Assembly: GCA_944470555.2 (NCBI GenBank)
Contig: CALYCZ020000363.1
Location: forward strand, 22,253 to 86,252
Direction: 5' to 3'
DNA length: 64,000 nt
DNA from: Heterobilharzia americana
Lineage: Eukaryota; Platyhelminthes; Trematoda; Strigeidida; Schistosomatidae
Below, in pieces: positions 20,049 through 29,315 of this stretch; the first letter of the stretch is position 1, and the number at the start of each line of letters is the position of its first letter. The notes under the pieces were generated by a model. It was not told the DNA's origin, did not search any database, and saw nothing but the letters and a program-made list of their open reading frames with translations. The translations under genes and the position numbers were made by a program.

Positions 20049-23000
20049 GAAGAAATAGCCTTCCACGGTGTGGGCAGCCGGGAAGTGTCAACCGCCCTCA
20101 CAACTCTGTCAGCACCCAAGTTTCTTCTGACTGCTATCCTCCTCCTCCATCATTACCTTCTAATCTTCCTTCACGTCTCTTAATTAATGATGCTGCATCA
20201 TCTTCAATTTCTCCTACCTCTGCAGCCTTCGACAACGATCTGAGTCCACAGAACAGCATCACTGGTCTCCTTAAACCACGCTCCAAATTACATATTGGAG
20301 CCTTCAATGTCCGCACCCTCCGTCAAATTGGCCAACAGGCTTCGTTGGCAAAGACTCTAGCAACTCGGGGCATGGATGTGTGCTGTGTTTGTGAGACACG
20401 CATACAGGACCCAAGTGTGGTTATTCACCTGACCTCTCCTGACCAATCTGGTGAATCTGCAAAATTCACCCTTCGAGTTTCTGGAGATTCGATAGCTAGC
20501 TCTCGTGGTCTTGCAGGTGTAGGTATAGCATTAAGCACCAGGGCAGAAAACTCACTACTAGACTGGATCCCAGTTGATAGTCGCCTCTGCGCTATGAGGC
20601 TGAACGGCACAGTGAGAACTAAAAGGAATAGTGAGACTCGCCGTTGTCTCTTTGTAATCTCTGCTTACGCACCCACTGACTGTAGCTCGGATGAAGTGAA
20701 GGACGAGTTCTACCATAAACTGTCTAACCTACTCTCGAAAGCCAAACGTTCGGACGTAGTGGTTGTTGCAGGTGACCTCAACGCACAGGTGGGTAGACTG
20801 AGTGAGGCAGAAAGGCACTTAGGTGGCACTTTCGGAATCCCAGCTGAACGTACAGATAACGGTGATCGCCTATTACAACTATGCTCAGATAACCGCCTAT
20901 TTTTAGCCAGCACAAATTTCAGACATAAAGAAAGGCACTGTCTGACCTGGCGTCCACCGAGCTCGACTCAGCGATGGACACAGATAGACCACATTGCTAT
21001 TAGTCATCGCTGGAGAGGATCGGTGGAAGACTGCCGCTCCTTCTGGAGTACGTGTTTGGACAGCGATCATGCGTTGGTCCGAGCACGTATATGCCTGCGT
21101 CTCAATGGACGTAGAAAAAATTTGGCAACAAAACCACTACGAGTTCTGCTGGACAACGAAAACACCAAAGCCGTGTTCAGTGAGAAGTTGGCTAGGCAGT
21201 TATCGGAACAAAAGACTGTCACTCATCCAGAAGAAGCTTGGTGCCATCTTCAGTCTACTGTAAAAGCAGCACTGGAGACTGTAGCCGACTCCAAGATAAT
21301 GGCTAAAAAGAGCCAGTGGATATCAGCAGCTTCTTCCAAACTAATGGATGCACGTGAATGCATCCCTGCAGGCTCTGAGTACAATGAAGAGCGAGCGCAA
21401 CTTAAAAATAAACTGACGAAAAGTCTGCGCAACGATCGTGAACAGTGGTGGGCAGCAAAGGCTAAAGAGATGGAAAAGGCAGCGGCGATCGGTAACAGTA
21501 GACAGTTATTTAGACTTATTAAGGAGACTGGGGGGAAATGGTCAACAACAGTTAGTGAGGTTATAGCGGAGAAGGACGGATCTGCGATTCACTCGCAGGG
21601 AAGGCGACTGGGACGATGGGCAGAACACTTTGAGGAACAGTTTAACTGGCCTCCAGCCACCATTGCGCTGCCCGCTATCCAGTCGGACCCTGAATGGGAC
21701 ATAGAGACAGGTCCCCCAACACTAGAAGAAGTCGAGAAAGCGGTAGGTAGCCTGAAACGGGGAAGGGCAGCAGGACCAGACGGACTACCTGCTGAGGTAT
21801 ACAAGAATGGTGGTAGAGTTCTCTTAGTCAGGCTAACGGAAGTGTTAGCCAGTATATGGGAATCAAATACGATCCCCTCCGACTGGTCTAAGTCACTGAT
21901 CATCCCAGTCTTCAAGAAAGGCGAGAAGTCCTCTTGTGATAACCACAGAGGAATCAGCCTGACAAACATAGTGTCTAAGATCCTAAGTTCTATAATTCTC
22001 CGACGCCTGAGTGGAGCTCGGGAACAGCAAGCCCGAGAAAACCAGGCAGGCTTTAGACCTGGCCGTGGATGTATCGACCAAATATTCACACTGCGCCAGG
22101 TCCTGGAACATAGGCATGCTTACAGACGCCCGACAATAGCTGTATTTCTCGACCTGAAGGCGGCATTTGACTCCGTTGATCGAGAAGTCTTATGGCAGTG
22201 TCTGTCACTGAAAGGCGTGCCTAGTAAGTACATCACCTTATTGAAAGCTCTCTACTCGAACACTTGTGGGCATGTTAGAGCCTATGGTGAGTTGTCCAGG
22301 GAGCTATACTCATCAAGTGGTGTCCGTCAAGGATGCCCACTATCCCCATTCTTATTTAATTTTATCATAGATATTCTTATGGAGGTTTCCCTCTCGTCAC
22401 CTAATTACAAAGACGTTGACCGGATCACAGGTGAATTTTCCTTAGATCTAGAATATGCAGATGACATAGTCCTGTTAGGTGAAGACGCTGACAAGATGCA
22501 GAGTCTTCTGAACACTTTGAGTGGGAATTTGAGAATGTTTGGGATGCGATTTTCACCACCCAAATGCAAATTTTTGCTCCAGGACTGGTCTTCAGCGGTA
22601 CCGCGGTTAACAATAGAGAGTGAAGTGGTTGAGTGTGTTGACCACTTCACTTACCTGGGAAGTAGGATCAACTCCGGTGGGTTAGTTGCCGATGAGATTT
22701 CTGCACGGATACAAAAGGCTCGATTGGCTTTTGCCAATTTGCGCCACCTATGGCGCCGCCGTGATATTCGTTTGTCTATTAAGGGTCGCGTGTACTGCAC
22801 AGCAGTCCGCTCTGTTCTACTGTATGGCTGTGAAACATGGCCATTGAAAGTGGAAGACATGAGAAGGTTACAGGTATTTGACCACCGTTGCCTTCGTAGT
22901 ATAGGACGTATTCCGTGGTGTCACCATGTGAGTAATGCAGAAGTTAGGTGTAGAGTTTTAGGGAGAAGAGGTAAGTCAGTCGACGAGGTTGTGAACCTTC

Positions 23001-23290
23001 ATCGACTGAGATGGTTGGGACACGTACTACGTATGCCTAGTCACCGATTGCCTCGTCACACAATGTTGGCTGAGGTGGGTTCAGGCTGGAAAAAGGCCCG
23101 AGGTGGCCAGACTAAAACATGGCACCAATGTATGAAGTCTCTGACTGTTGGTTTAAGCCATGTAGGACGATGCAGACTAGGTGGTTGGGGTCCACGGGAC
23201 AAGAGGAACCAGTGGTTGGAGACCCTAGGTGATATGGCTCAGAACCGAAGTCAGTGGCGCAGATGTATACACACATTATCCTCATCTTAA
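19862..23290 (+). CDS. RTE ORF2: APE endonuclease and reverse transcriptase
   Basis: An open frame of 1142 codons follows a TAA at 19859-19861. It has no ATG until 20372 (codon 171), which lies inside the endonuclease, after the FNVRT motif. Endonuclease: IGAFNVRTLR, CETRIQ, VVAGDLNAQVG, WTQIDHIAIS, SDHALVRARI. RT: DNHRGISLTNIVSKIL, AGFRPGRGCIDQIF, motif A FLDLKAAFDSVDR, motif B SSGVRQGCPLSPFLFNFI, motif C LEYADDIVLL, then a thumb with YLGSRI and a C-terminus with LHRLRWLGHVLRM. All catalytic acids are present. The protein nicks DNA and copies its own RNA at the nick. Translation start is unclear. Confidence 0.93.
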   Translation, partial: HTPPRPTVCRAGGVGSLVVSFRSSGPKNTKIQNNHTQKAGCDRPQADVRWALRSHKSFSGTLRRNSLPRCGQPGSVNRPHNSVSTQVSSDCYPPPPSLPSNLPSRLLINDAASSSISPTSAAFDNDLSPQNSITGLLKPRSKLHIGAFNVRTLRQIGQQASLAKTLATRGMDVCCVCETRIQDPSVVIHLTSPDQSGESAKFTLRVSGDSIASSRGLAGVGIALSTRAENSLLDWIPVDSRLCAMRLNGTVRTKRNSETRRCLFVISAYAPTDCSSDEVKDEFYHKLSNLLSKAKRSDVVVVAGDLNAQVGRLSEAERHLGGTFGIPAERTDNGDRLLQLCSDNRLFLASTNFRHKERHCLTWRPPSSTQRWTQIDHIAISHRWRGSVEDCRSFWSTCLDSDHALVRARICLRLNGRRKNLATKPLRVLLDNENTKAVFSEKLARQLSEQKTVTHPEEAWCHLQSTVKAALETVADSKIMAKKSQWISAASSKLMDARECIPAGSEYNEERAQLKNKLTKSLRNDREQWWAAKAKEMEKAAAIGNSRQLFRLIKETGGKWSTTVSEVIAEKDGSAIHSQGRRLGRWAEHFEEQFNWPPATIALPAIQSDPEWDIETGPPTLEEVEKAVGSLKRGRAAGPDGLPAEVYKNGGRVLLVRLTEVLASIWESNTIPSDWSKSLIIPVFKKGEKSSCDNHRGISLTNIVSKILSSIILRRLSGAREQQARENQAGFRPGRGCIDQIFTLRQVLEHRHAYRRPTIAVFLDLKAAFDSVDREVLWQCLSLKGVPSKYITLLKALYSNTCGHVRAYGELSRELYSSSGVRQGCPLSPFLFNFIIDILMEVSLSSPNYKDVDRITGEFSLDLEYADDIVLLGEDADKMQSLLNTLSGNLRMFGMRFSPPKCKFLLQDWSSAVPRLTIESEVVECVDHFTYLGSRINSGGLVADEISARIQKARLAFANLRHLWRRRDIRLSIKGRVYCTAVRSVLLYGCETWPLKVEDMRRLQVFDHRCLRSIGRIPWCHHVSNAEVRCRVLGRRGKSVDEVVNLHRLRWLGHVLRMPSHRLPRHTMLAEVGSGWKKARGGQTKTWHQCMKSLTVGLSHVGRCRLGGWGPRDKRNQWLETLGDMAQNRSQWRRCIHTLSSS
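19937..19943 (+). promoter_or_regulatory. Possible -1 ribosomal frameshift heptamer
   Basis: The sequence is CCCAAAA read C CCA AAA in the ORF1 frame (codons GCC CCA AAA ATA). Slipping back by one base enters the ORF2 frame (CCC AAA AAT ACA). The identical heptamer at 19851-19857 is out of phase. No downstream stimulatory structure was worked out. Confidence 0.4.
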
Positions 23291-23488
23291 CGACGCTATA
23301 CCGAATCTCACTATTTTGTCACTCCTCTTTTTTTTCTTCTCGTACTTTATATTTCTTTTGACTGCATTCACTTATCTTCATCCTTCACCTCACTACCTTT
23401 TTACTTGATGTGCTGATATGAGGTGTGGCAACTCGGACCGTTACGCAGTAATGCCTGGTCCTATGTTGATAATGATGATGATGATGAT
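23291..23488 (+). other. RTE 3' UTR and (GAT)n tail
   Basis: About 170 bases of pyrimidine-rich sequence end in ATAATGATGATGATGATGATG at 23469-23489. The microsatellite tail directly precedes the target duplication. Confidence 0.85.
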
Positions 23489-23502
23489 GCACCATACCAA
23501 TC
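23489..23502. repeat. Target-site duplication, right
   Basis: Exact copy of 19528-19541, directly after the (GAT)n tail. Confidence 0.95.
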
Positions 23503-24259
23503 AGTTTTGGAGAAATACCCAGAGTTACGCCAACCGAAGCACACTCTTCCGTGCATAACCGCACTTTTAGGCTGCATTCGGTTCCGAACGACAGCCTACC
23601 ATCCACAAGCAAATGGCATGGTAGAGCGTTTCCATTGACAGCTGAAAGCTTCCCTTTCAGCTGCAAACATACCTCAGTGGACTGAGGCTCTGCCTCTAGT
23701 CCTACCAGGCATTCGTAACGCGTTGAAAGCTGATGCTGGGTGCACTTCTGCAGAACTCGTCCATGGGACCACTGTTCGCCCACCAGGTGAGTTTGCTTCC
23801 CCTTCAACTTTCAAACATGTTTTCGACAGAACATGTAACGTGACTAGGCTTACAAACGCAGTGCATTCAGTTAGGCCTTCTCCGGTTAGACCTCAAACGA
23901 CTGATGTGTTCGTTCACCCCAGTTTACAGAAGATATCACACGTGTTTGCTCGCCACGACACCGTCCGTCAACCACTTGAACCACTCTACGACGGGCCATT
24001 CAAAGTGATCAAGCAACATGAGAGATTCTATATAATCGAGCGAAACGGACGTGAAGATACTGTTAGTATCGACCGTTTGAGACCAGCCTATTACGAAGGC
24101 AACCCAACTATAAGTGACGTTCCAGCTCTTTATCGCCGATCGGTGGATAGCCCAATTATCGAATTCTCGACGATGTGCTTGGTAATGCACAGTTACAACA
24201 ACCGTCGGCGCAACAGAAAACATGATCAGGTCGAACCGTCAGGTTCTCGGAGTATTTGA
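23489..24259 (+). pseudogene. Gypsy integrase C-terminal part
   Basis: After VLEKYPELRQPKHTLPCIT the sequence switches to CIRFRTTAYHPQANGMVERFH, the end of the integrase catalytic core with its third acidic residue (Glu). A TGA at 23636 interrupts it. The frame 23723-24259 continues GIRNALKADAGCTSAELVHG and YDGPFKVIKQHERFYIIER, typical of the core end and the C-terminal DNA-binding domain. The first two catalytic Asp residues are deleted. In an active element integrase inserts the cDNA. Confidence 0.88.
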
Positions 24260-24640
24260 AGTCGTGTTCAACTTAGTGGTGTGAAATAAGATGTGCCAAC
24301 CATATTTCTTTTTTAATTGAACATTTTTCGGGGCATTATTTCGCTTATTTACCGGCAAGGCGAAGATCCTTTACATTTTGCCTTTATATGTAAATTTTTT
24401 ACTACTACCACGTAGCGAAACATTTTTTAAAAAAAGGGAAAAAGCGTAAACCTTACTTCTATATATCTATATGTAAATAATTCCCATTTTTACGAAAAGT
24501 TTTCGTGGCAATTAAAGACTATTATTCGTATTCCAGGTGCAACCAGCACTGAACGGGACGTCACAGGACATTGAGGATCGCGACAGACGTGCAATTCTAT
24601 TTATTGTATTTTATTTTTCAGTTGTCACGACACCCTAAAA
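24260..24640 (+). other. Gypsy 3' non-coding region
   Basis: This aligns with 28425-28720 (shared AATAATTCCCATTTTTA, TTTTCGTGG and CACGACACCCTA blocks). It lies between integrase and a second gag fragment, so it may include LTR-like sequence of a related subfamily. It contains several AT-rich runs. Confidence 0.6.
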
Positions 24641-24794
24641 TAAACATGGTTCCTGAATCCCAAGGAGATTTTGGGGAACCAGGAGTCGTAGACCCGCATT
24701 CTAAACTTCTTTCTGCCACATGTCCAATACCGCGGGAACCAAACAGGCACGCCGCGGCTTATATGCTTAGCCCTGGAGTGGTTGATCACTATGA
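24640..24794 (+). pseudogene. Gag fragment of a related gypsy subfamily
   Basis: Starting at ATG 24646 the frame reads DFGEPGVVDPHSKLLSATCP, PREPNRHAAAYM and VVDHYELL. These align with gag residues DFREQGVSGPHSRFLSF, WELNRH and SDPCALL of the 18300 copy at roughly half identity. It is cut at 24795 by the J linker. It is not a copy of either other gag in the window. Confidence 0.65.
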
Positions 24795-25367
24795 ACTTCT
24801 TAGCAGTGTCAAATACGAGACCATGGGGGACTACCTCATGAATGCACCATCGCCGGTGGACCGGACCCATCTCACAGTAGATGAACGCCTTTTGTAGGTG
24901 ACGATAATCGCTGGGGGCATGAGTCACAGTGTGCCAGAGACAACACAGGCTGAGTGAGGACCTCATGGTTAAAGCGTGGGACAGAGGGGCTTATCCAGAG
25001 CAAGAAGCAGGCTTGGTTCAAGTGGCGTTTATCACGCAGGGAGTCTGACTTTTTGAACTACAAAGGGATTCGCAACCACTCTAACACTAGGGCGCGTAGA
25101 GACAGATTCTCTTATCAAACAAACCTGGTGGAGAGGTTACAGAGCAATCTCAGAAACCTGTACCACTTCATTTCGAGAGGGAGGTCGACCAGCGAAAGAG
25201 AGAGCCTTGTCACAGGTCCTGACAGGAGTAAACTAAGCAGTCTGGGGGCTGCGGAGCTTTTCAGCTCACGCTTCCAAGCCAAACTTAGTACCGACGCTAA
25301 ACCCACTCCGACTCGTTACGCCACCGACCACGTCATAAATAACGAACAACTCTGCCACATGTGCTGA
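24795..25367 (+). pseudogene. J linker, proximal right copy
   Basis: Same 137-residue linker translation as in the left copy. Its first bases are fused to a different gag fragment (24640-24794) than in the left copy. Confidence 0.82.
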
Positions 25368-25518
25368 GTATAGGCTGACGATCGCTTACAAGGGTGTGAG
25401 CCCTGGTTCCCTTCCCCGCTATAGTGAACTCATGTACACTGTTTCCCTCTCAAAGCTAATACGACACACCCGCGTAAAAAGTTTTAAGAATCTTATAATG
25501 GAAAAACTATGTGGTCAA

Positions 25519-25797
25519 TCACGCATACATACATGAAAATGTACATAAAGTTCGGATAGGGCTTAAAGCATAGGAACTTCTATCTTTTCCAAGCCGGTCT
25601 GCGTGGTAATTCCCTTTTCCACATGTGCTCGTGCTTCTTTGTTTTTTCAATTTACAGTAACAGCTCGATGATGACATTCGATGCTGAATTTCAGTCTGGA
25701 CGTATCCACTTAGTGGAAATAATACCTGCTGTTTGACCCCATGAATTATTGGACTGCTCCCAATCTTTCGCGGTTTCTGTAACATCTTCACAATCAA
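25519..25797 (-). CDS. Inverted copy of the 5317-5595 open frame
   Basis: Same 92-residue translation as 5317-5595, on the opposite strand as part of segment A. Function unknown. Confidence 0.25.
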   Translation of the reverse strand: MIVKMLQKPRKIGSSPIIHGVKQQVLFPLSGYVQTEIQHRMSSSSCYCKLKKQRSTSTCGKGNYHADRLGKDRSSYALSPIRTLCTFSCMYA

Positions 25798-25883
25798 CTC
25801 ATAAGCTGGTCAGGATTCTTCTTGCGACGAACCGTCTAAAGCTTCCCAACAGCCATAGTGGCACAAATATTCTGAACAACTGA

Positions 25884-26111
25884 TCAAACGAGAAACAAAT
25901 ATACCTTTTGCCTCGGAATATGACCTACCTGCAGTAATTCCACACCACGTGTCCTATAGTACTCTGTATCAAGTGATATTTTCAAGTAAAATTTACCATG
26001 CATCAAATACACTTCTCGAACGATGCTGCTTACGCTAATATGAACGATGCCTGAAGTCTGTATACAACTCCTGCCGTTTGGACTATTGACCGTCTCAACA
26101 TCTACTTTCAT
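25884..26111 (-). CDS. Inverted copy of the 5003-5230 open frame
   Basis: Same 75-residue translation as 5003-5230. The 1.88-kb duplication begins at 26080, so only the start of this frame is repeated again at 30963. Confidence 0.3.
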   Translation of the reverse strand: MKVDVETVNSPNGRSCIQTSGIVHISVSSIVREVYLMHGKFYLKISLDTEYYRTRGVELLQVGHIPRQKVYLFLV

Positions 26112-26829
26112 CTACTACTAGAAGTACTCCCCGTTGAAATAATGTATACTACCTTTAAACCACATCGTTAACTGGAAATGCATGGATTAAACACTCACCT
26201 TGGTTATATAACTATGGTTACTCACTGACACCCCAGACGGTATAAATACGCCCACCGTGGTTAGCAAAACTAAGAACCGGAGAACGTTTTGGTGAGTGGA
26301 TGTTTATATTACTAAATAAGAAACCATGCAAATGGACTAACAACGTCGTCTAGTTATAACGCAAACTTCGAACATTGCGCGTTTTTGTCGTTGATAGTGG
26401 AACCTACCTGTGTAATGACAGATGGAAATCCATACCCGTCACTTGACTTGCAGCAAGTTTTAATAAGTTTATGCATATCAGCAACTTGCTATGTGAGTTA
26501 TGTAATTCCCGACATTATTCTGTGAACTTTCAAGACCGGTATCTGTCATGTTAAATCCATTATATGGGAATGGGAGTTTTTATTATCTTCACTTTGACGT
26601 ACTGCGTATGCTGAAAGTGGCATTTTTTTGCCCCGTAACCTCGATCTGATGTTCTTGATGGAATTAAACGACCTCCCCTCTGCACTATTCAGGACCCATA
26701 AAATCTTGTAGATTTGTCAATGTCAATGTGATGATGCTTGTAAACTGGCTTCTCTCATGTTAAATTACTAATTTGAGAATAAGAAATTAATCTTTATCTC
26801 AGTCGCAGAGAAAAATGTGTGAGGGAAAC

Positions 26830-27258
26830 TATCTAGGCTACGTCCAGGCAAGTCCCTTGGCTGTGACAACCTAAAACCAGTGATCCTAAAACCGATCCGA
26901 AGTGCTTACTTAACCACTCTGCAAACTCTTTAAGCATTCATAGGGTTGTGCAAACTTCTTAAAGAATGGAGGAGCGTCATCTTGTCACGCATCTTCAAGG
27001 GGGGAGACAGAAAATGTCCTGGCAGCTACACGCCAATTGCTCTGCCCTCTATTGTGTCAAAAGTGTTGGAAATCCTGGTGGCTGATACTAGACTGGGAAC
27101 TCCTCGATAGGGAAAACACTGCACATACTGCTCAGTATGGTTTTCGGAGTGGTCGCTCATGTGCCACCAACTTGCTAACTGCCTGGGACGACTGAACACT
27201 CAGCCATGTCAACAGAGAACCCGTACATGTTATTTTTCTCGACCTAGCCCAACCATTT
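26830..27258 (+). pseudogene. J reverse transcriptase 5' fragment, proximal copy
   Basis: This is the same fragment as 3855-4317, with a TAG in place of TGG near 27112 and a CGACC/CAACC difference near 27240. It ends within motif A, followed by AT-rich unassigned DNA. Confidence 0.75.
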
Positions 27259-27444
27259 AATATTACCAATAATAATGATAATTTTCATCACTGAATATAC
27301 AGGTACACACCATTTTTACTAGTATGAATAATTTTATTTACAAATTACATTCGCCTTCATAGAAGGTAATCTGAATCCCTACCCGTTGTCACTATAAGAT
27401 ATAAGCCCCGCATGTTTATATAGTGGAACATCCCAACAGAATAA

Positions 27445-27720
27445 GTGTACAGAAAATTTACAGGTTGGGCAAGTGGCAGTATTGTCTTCGCATTAACAAA
27501 AAAACAGGTTTGTATCTAGATACTGCAGGTACTACCTGGAGAAAAATAAAGCTTGAAGCTAACACCTCCATTGTAACAGTTTGTACTTTTTGCTTGGGAT
27601 AATGGTGAAAAGTTTATTAAAGAATGTATGCATGAATCGTTTACATATTTTACTTCATCGATGATTGCAGGACCGTATGGTTCATGCATGTTAATACCAT
27701 TCCACAATAAAGATTCATAA
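27445..27720 (+). pseudogene. Unrecognised open frame (copy 2, frameshifted)
   Basis: This is the counterpart of 3396-3692 and 32305-32601. One extra T in a T-run near 27590 breaks the frame in the middle. The flanking sequence is otherwise the same, which helps date this copy as the diverged member of the three. Confidence 0.45.
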
Positions 27721-27857
27721 TCTTGATGAATATCATGACTGAAAGCCAAATGTCTTCACTTTTCTAACTCCAGCACCCAGAAGCAATAGACTTGTTTGAA
27801 TGCACCAAGTGAACTTCCATAGCATTTTGTCCGCCCTTTTCATCGGTCCAGTATCCA

Positions 27858-27964
27858 ATGAGTGGACACACCAAGTGCCTAGTGGCAGGCGTCTACAGAA
27901 CACCTACTAGCAGCATGGAAGATAACCGACAACTGCTGCAAGTAATGTCCCCAGTGACGTCCAT
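27858..27964 (+). pseudogene. J endonuclease fragment, truncated at gypsy junction
   Basis: This is the same endonuclease piece as at 32731-32980. It is cut before the GDFN motif by the join to gypsy protease sequence at 27961-27964. Confidence 0.75.
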
Positions 27965-28410
27965 TACGATCTACTCGTAGATGCTCGCCGGCGACGACTG
28001 ATAGATAACAGCACAAAGTTATCCATTGGCGGCACCACCTATGTAGGTCCGAGTTTAGCCATCGTTAGGACTAAACAATCAGGCGACGCGTCCTACCAGG
28101 CAGTTCTGGAGAAATATCCAGAGTTACAGCAACCGAAGCACACTCTTCCGTGCATAACCAGCAATGTTATGCATCACGTCACAACCACAGGTCCACCTGT
28201 GGCATCCAAAGCGCGCCGTCTAGCCCCCGATAAGCTGCAAACGGCGAAAAATGAATTCGACCACATGCTCGACCTGGGCATTATCAGACCGTCGAACAAT
28301 CCTTGGGCATCGCCATTGCACATGGTTCCCAAAAAGGATAGCAGTGACTGGCGTCCAACCGGTGATTACCGAAGGCTCAACGCCAAAACAACTCCGGACT
28401 CCTACCCGAT
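27965..28410 (+). pseudogene. Gypsy protease end and RT start
   Basis: The first part (to about 28080) repeats the protease C-terminus HYDLLVDARRRRLID...IVRTKQSG. It continues YQAVLEKYPELQQPKHTLPCIT, then the RT start: APDKLQTAKNEFDHMLDLGI, RPSNNPWASPLHMVPKKD, DYRRLNAKTTPDSYPI. These are the N-terminal RT motifs of gypsy elements. It ends before the catalytic YVDD region, where a deletion joins it to 3' non-coding sequence near 28420. Confidence 0.87.
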
Positions 28411-28832
28411 ACATCAATACAAACCCTCGTATACTTTGCCTTTTTATATCAATTTTTATTTACCATGTAATGAAATTTTAAAAAAAAACGGTAAAGATAA
28501 GCGTAAATTTTTATTTTTCGATATGTTGATATATAAATAATTCCCATTTTTAGGCAACGTTTTCGTGGTATTAAAGACTTTTATTTATATTCCAGGTGCA
28601 ACGAGCACTGGACGGAACGTCGAAAGGAACAGATGACCGCGACCGACGTACAATTCCATTTATTGTATTTTATTTATTTGATCACCACGACACCCTAGAA
28701 TAAGGTTCAGACAACCAGGGGCCACCTCACGCAGTCAGCCCATCGGAAGAGTTTTACCAGTGGAGAAACCACTGGGTTTTTACTTCCGGCTGGTATCGTC
28801 TTAGGGTCCTCACGAACCCACTAGGGGGGGAG
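28411..28832 (+). other. Gypsy 3' region with polypurine tract
   Basis: Non-coding sequence related to 24361-24640, then a block (28765-28832) identical to that before the 30614 LTR. It ends CTAGGGGGGGAG immediately before the LTR, which fits a polypurine tract that primes plus-strand DNA. Confidence 0.75.
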
Positions 28833-29180
28833 TGATCTGTAGCGTCATACACTTCCCCAAAATCAGTAGCCTAGGGTTTGACGACTTTCGACATCGATGC
28901 TGACCTTGATAGTTTAACTGGACTCGCTAAGCTGAAGGCACCCGGTCAAGCATCCTGGCCATTTGGCACGCTGTCGTGTTACGTTGCATTGCTCGTATTC
29001 GACTCTCTAGCCAGTTAGTTGGAACGCATCGGTATTTTGGCATAACCATCCAAATATACTATTCCATCCGACTACGCTATCGTGTTCTACCTTGGTCTCG
29101 TATTCGTGGGTATACAACAAGTTCGAATAATTAGTGATTGGTCTTTGCGTCTGTCAAGTTCGCACCAGGACAAATCCGAA
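28833..29180 (+). repeat. Gypsy LTR, shared middle copy
   Basis: Begins TGATCTGTAGCGTCATACAC after the polypurine tract, and is nearly identical to 30614-30960 (one difference seen, GTATACAAC against GTATATAAC). It has internal sequence on both sides, so it acts as 3' LTR of one unit and 5' LTR of the next. Confidence 0.9.
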
Positions 29181-29182
29181 AT

Positions 29183-29200
29183 TGGTGAGCCCGACGTGAT
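29183..29200 (+). promoter_or_regulatory. Gypsy primer-binding site
   Basis: TGGTGAGCCCGACGTGAT starts with the TGG complementary to a tRNA CCA end, just after the LTR. The matching tRNA was not identified. Confidence 0.6.
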
Positions 29201-29315
29201 CACATATCCTGACCAATAACAAGTATTGAATTGGTGAGCCTGTTCCATTTCATATTTGTTTATTGTTTTCATTTCGATAACATTTATATATCCATTTACT
29301 ACACTAAATTTTTTC

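Larger units (their letters stand above)
19542..23488 (+). mobile_element. Full-length RTE-clade non-LTR retrotransposon
   Basis: The insertion is bounded by a 14-bp duplication, GCACCATACCAATC at 19528-19541 and 23489-23502. It ends in (GAT)n, as RTE elements commonly do. It carries a possible 5' ribozyme, a short ORF1, one long endonuclease/RT frame and a short 3' UTR. The gypsy sequence resumes in register after it, so the insertion is younger than the gypsy deletion or independent of it. It is the only element here with no visible coding damage. Confidence 0.93.
17834..24640 (+). mobile_element. Gypsy-type LTR element, deleted and split by an RTE insertion
   Basis: The order is LTR (17834), gag (18300), decayed protease (19000-19541), then after the RTE insertion the reading resumes APYQSVLEKYPEL at 23489. 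It jumps from HTLPCIT straight to integrase sequence, so RT, RNase H and most of integrase are deleted. Sequence like that at 28411-28720 follows to about 24640. No 3' LTR is recognised. Confidence 0.82.
24795..27964. repeat. Segment A, proximal right copy (partial)
   Basis: This block is inverted relative to 6319 down to about 3150. It starts inside a J-element linker, right after a short gag fragment. It stops inside a J endonuclease at 27961-27964, where the bases CCAT are shared with the gypsy protease sequence that follows. It differs from the other A copies by an extra T near 26631, an extra T near 27590 and several substitutions. Confidence 0.93.
26080..27964. repeat. 1.88-kb direct duplication flanking a gypsy array
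   Basis: Positions 26080-27964 are repeated in the same orientation at 30963-32845 (offset 4883, falling to 4881 after two one-base insertions). The pair flanks the 3.0-kb gypsy block 27965-30962. It is far too long for an integrase target duplication, so it reflects a segmental duplication or exchange. Confidence 0.92.

Noticed and set aside
20345..23290. Reading the 981-residue protein as a host gene (such frames are often labelled craniofacial development protein 2-like).
   Set aside because: Endonuclease plus RT motifs, target duplication and microsatellite tail show it is an RTE retrotransposon ORF, and the frame really extends upstream to 19862.
17834..24640. Calling a 3' LTR for the split gypsy element at 24260-24640.
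   Set aside because: That region aligns to the internal 3' non-coding part at 28411-28720, not to the LTR at 28833.
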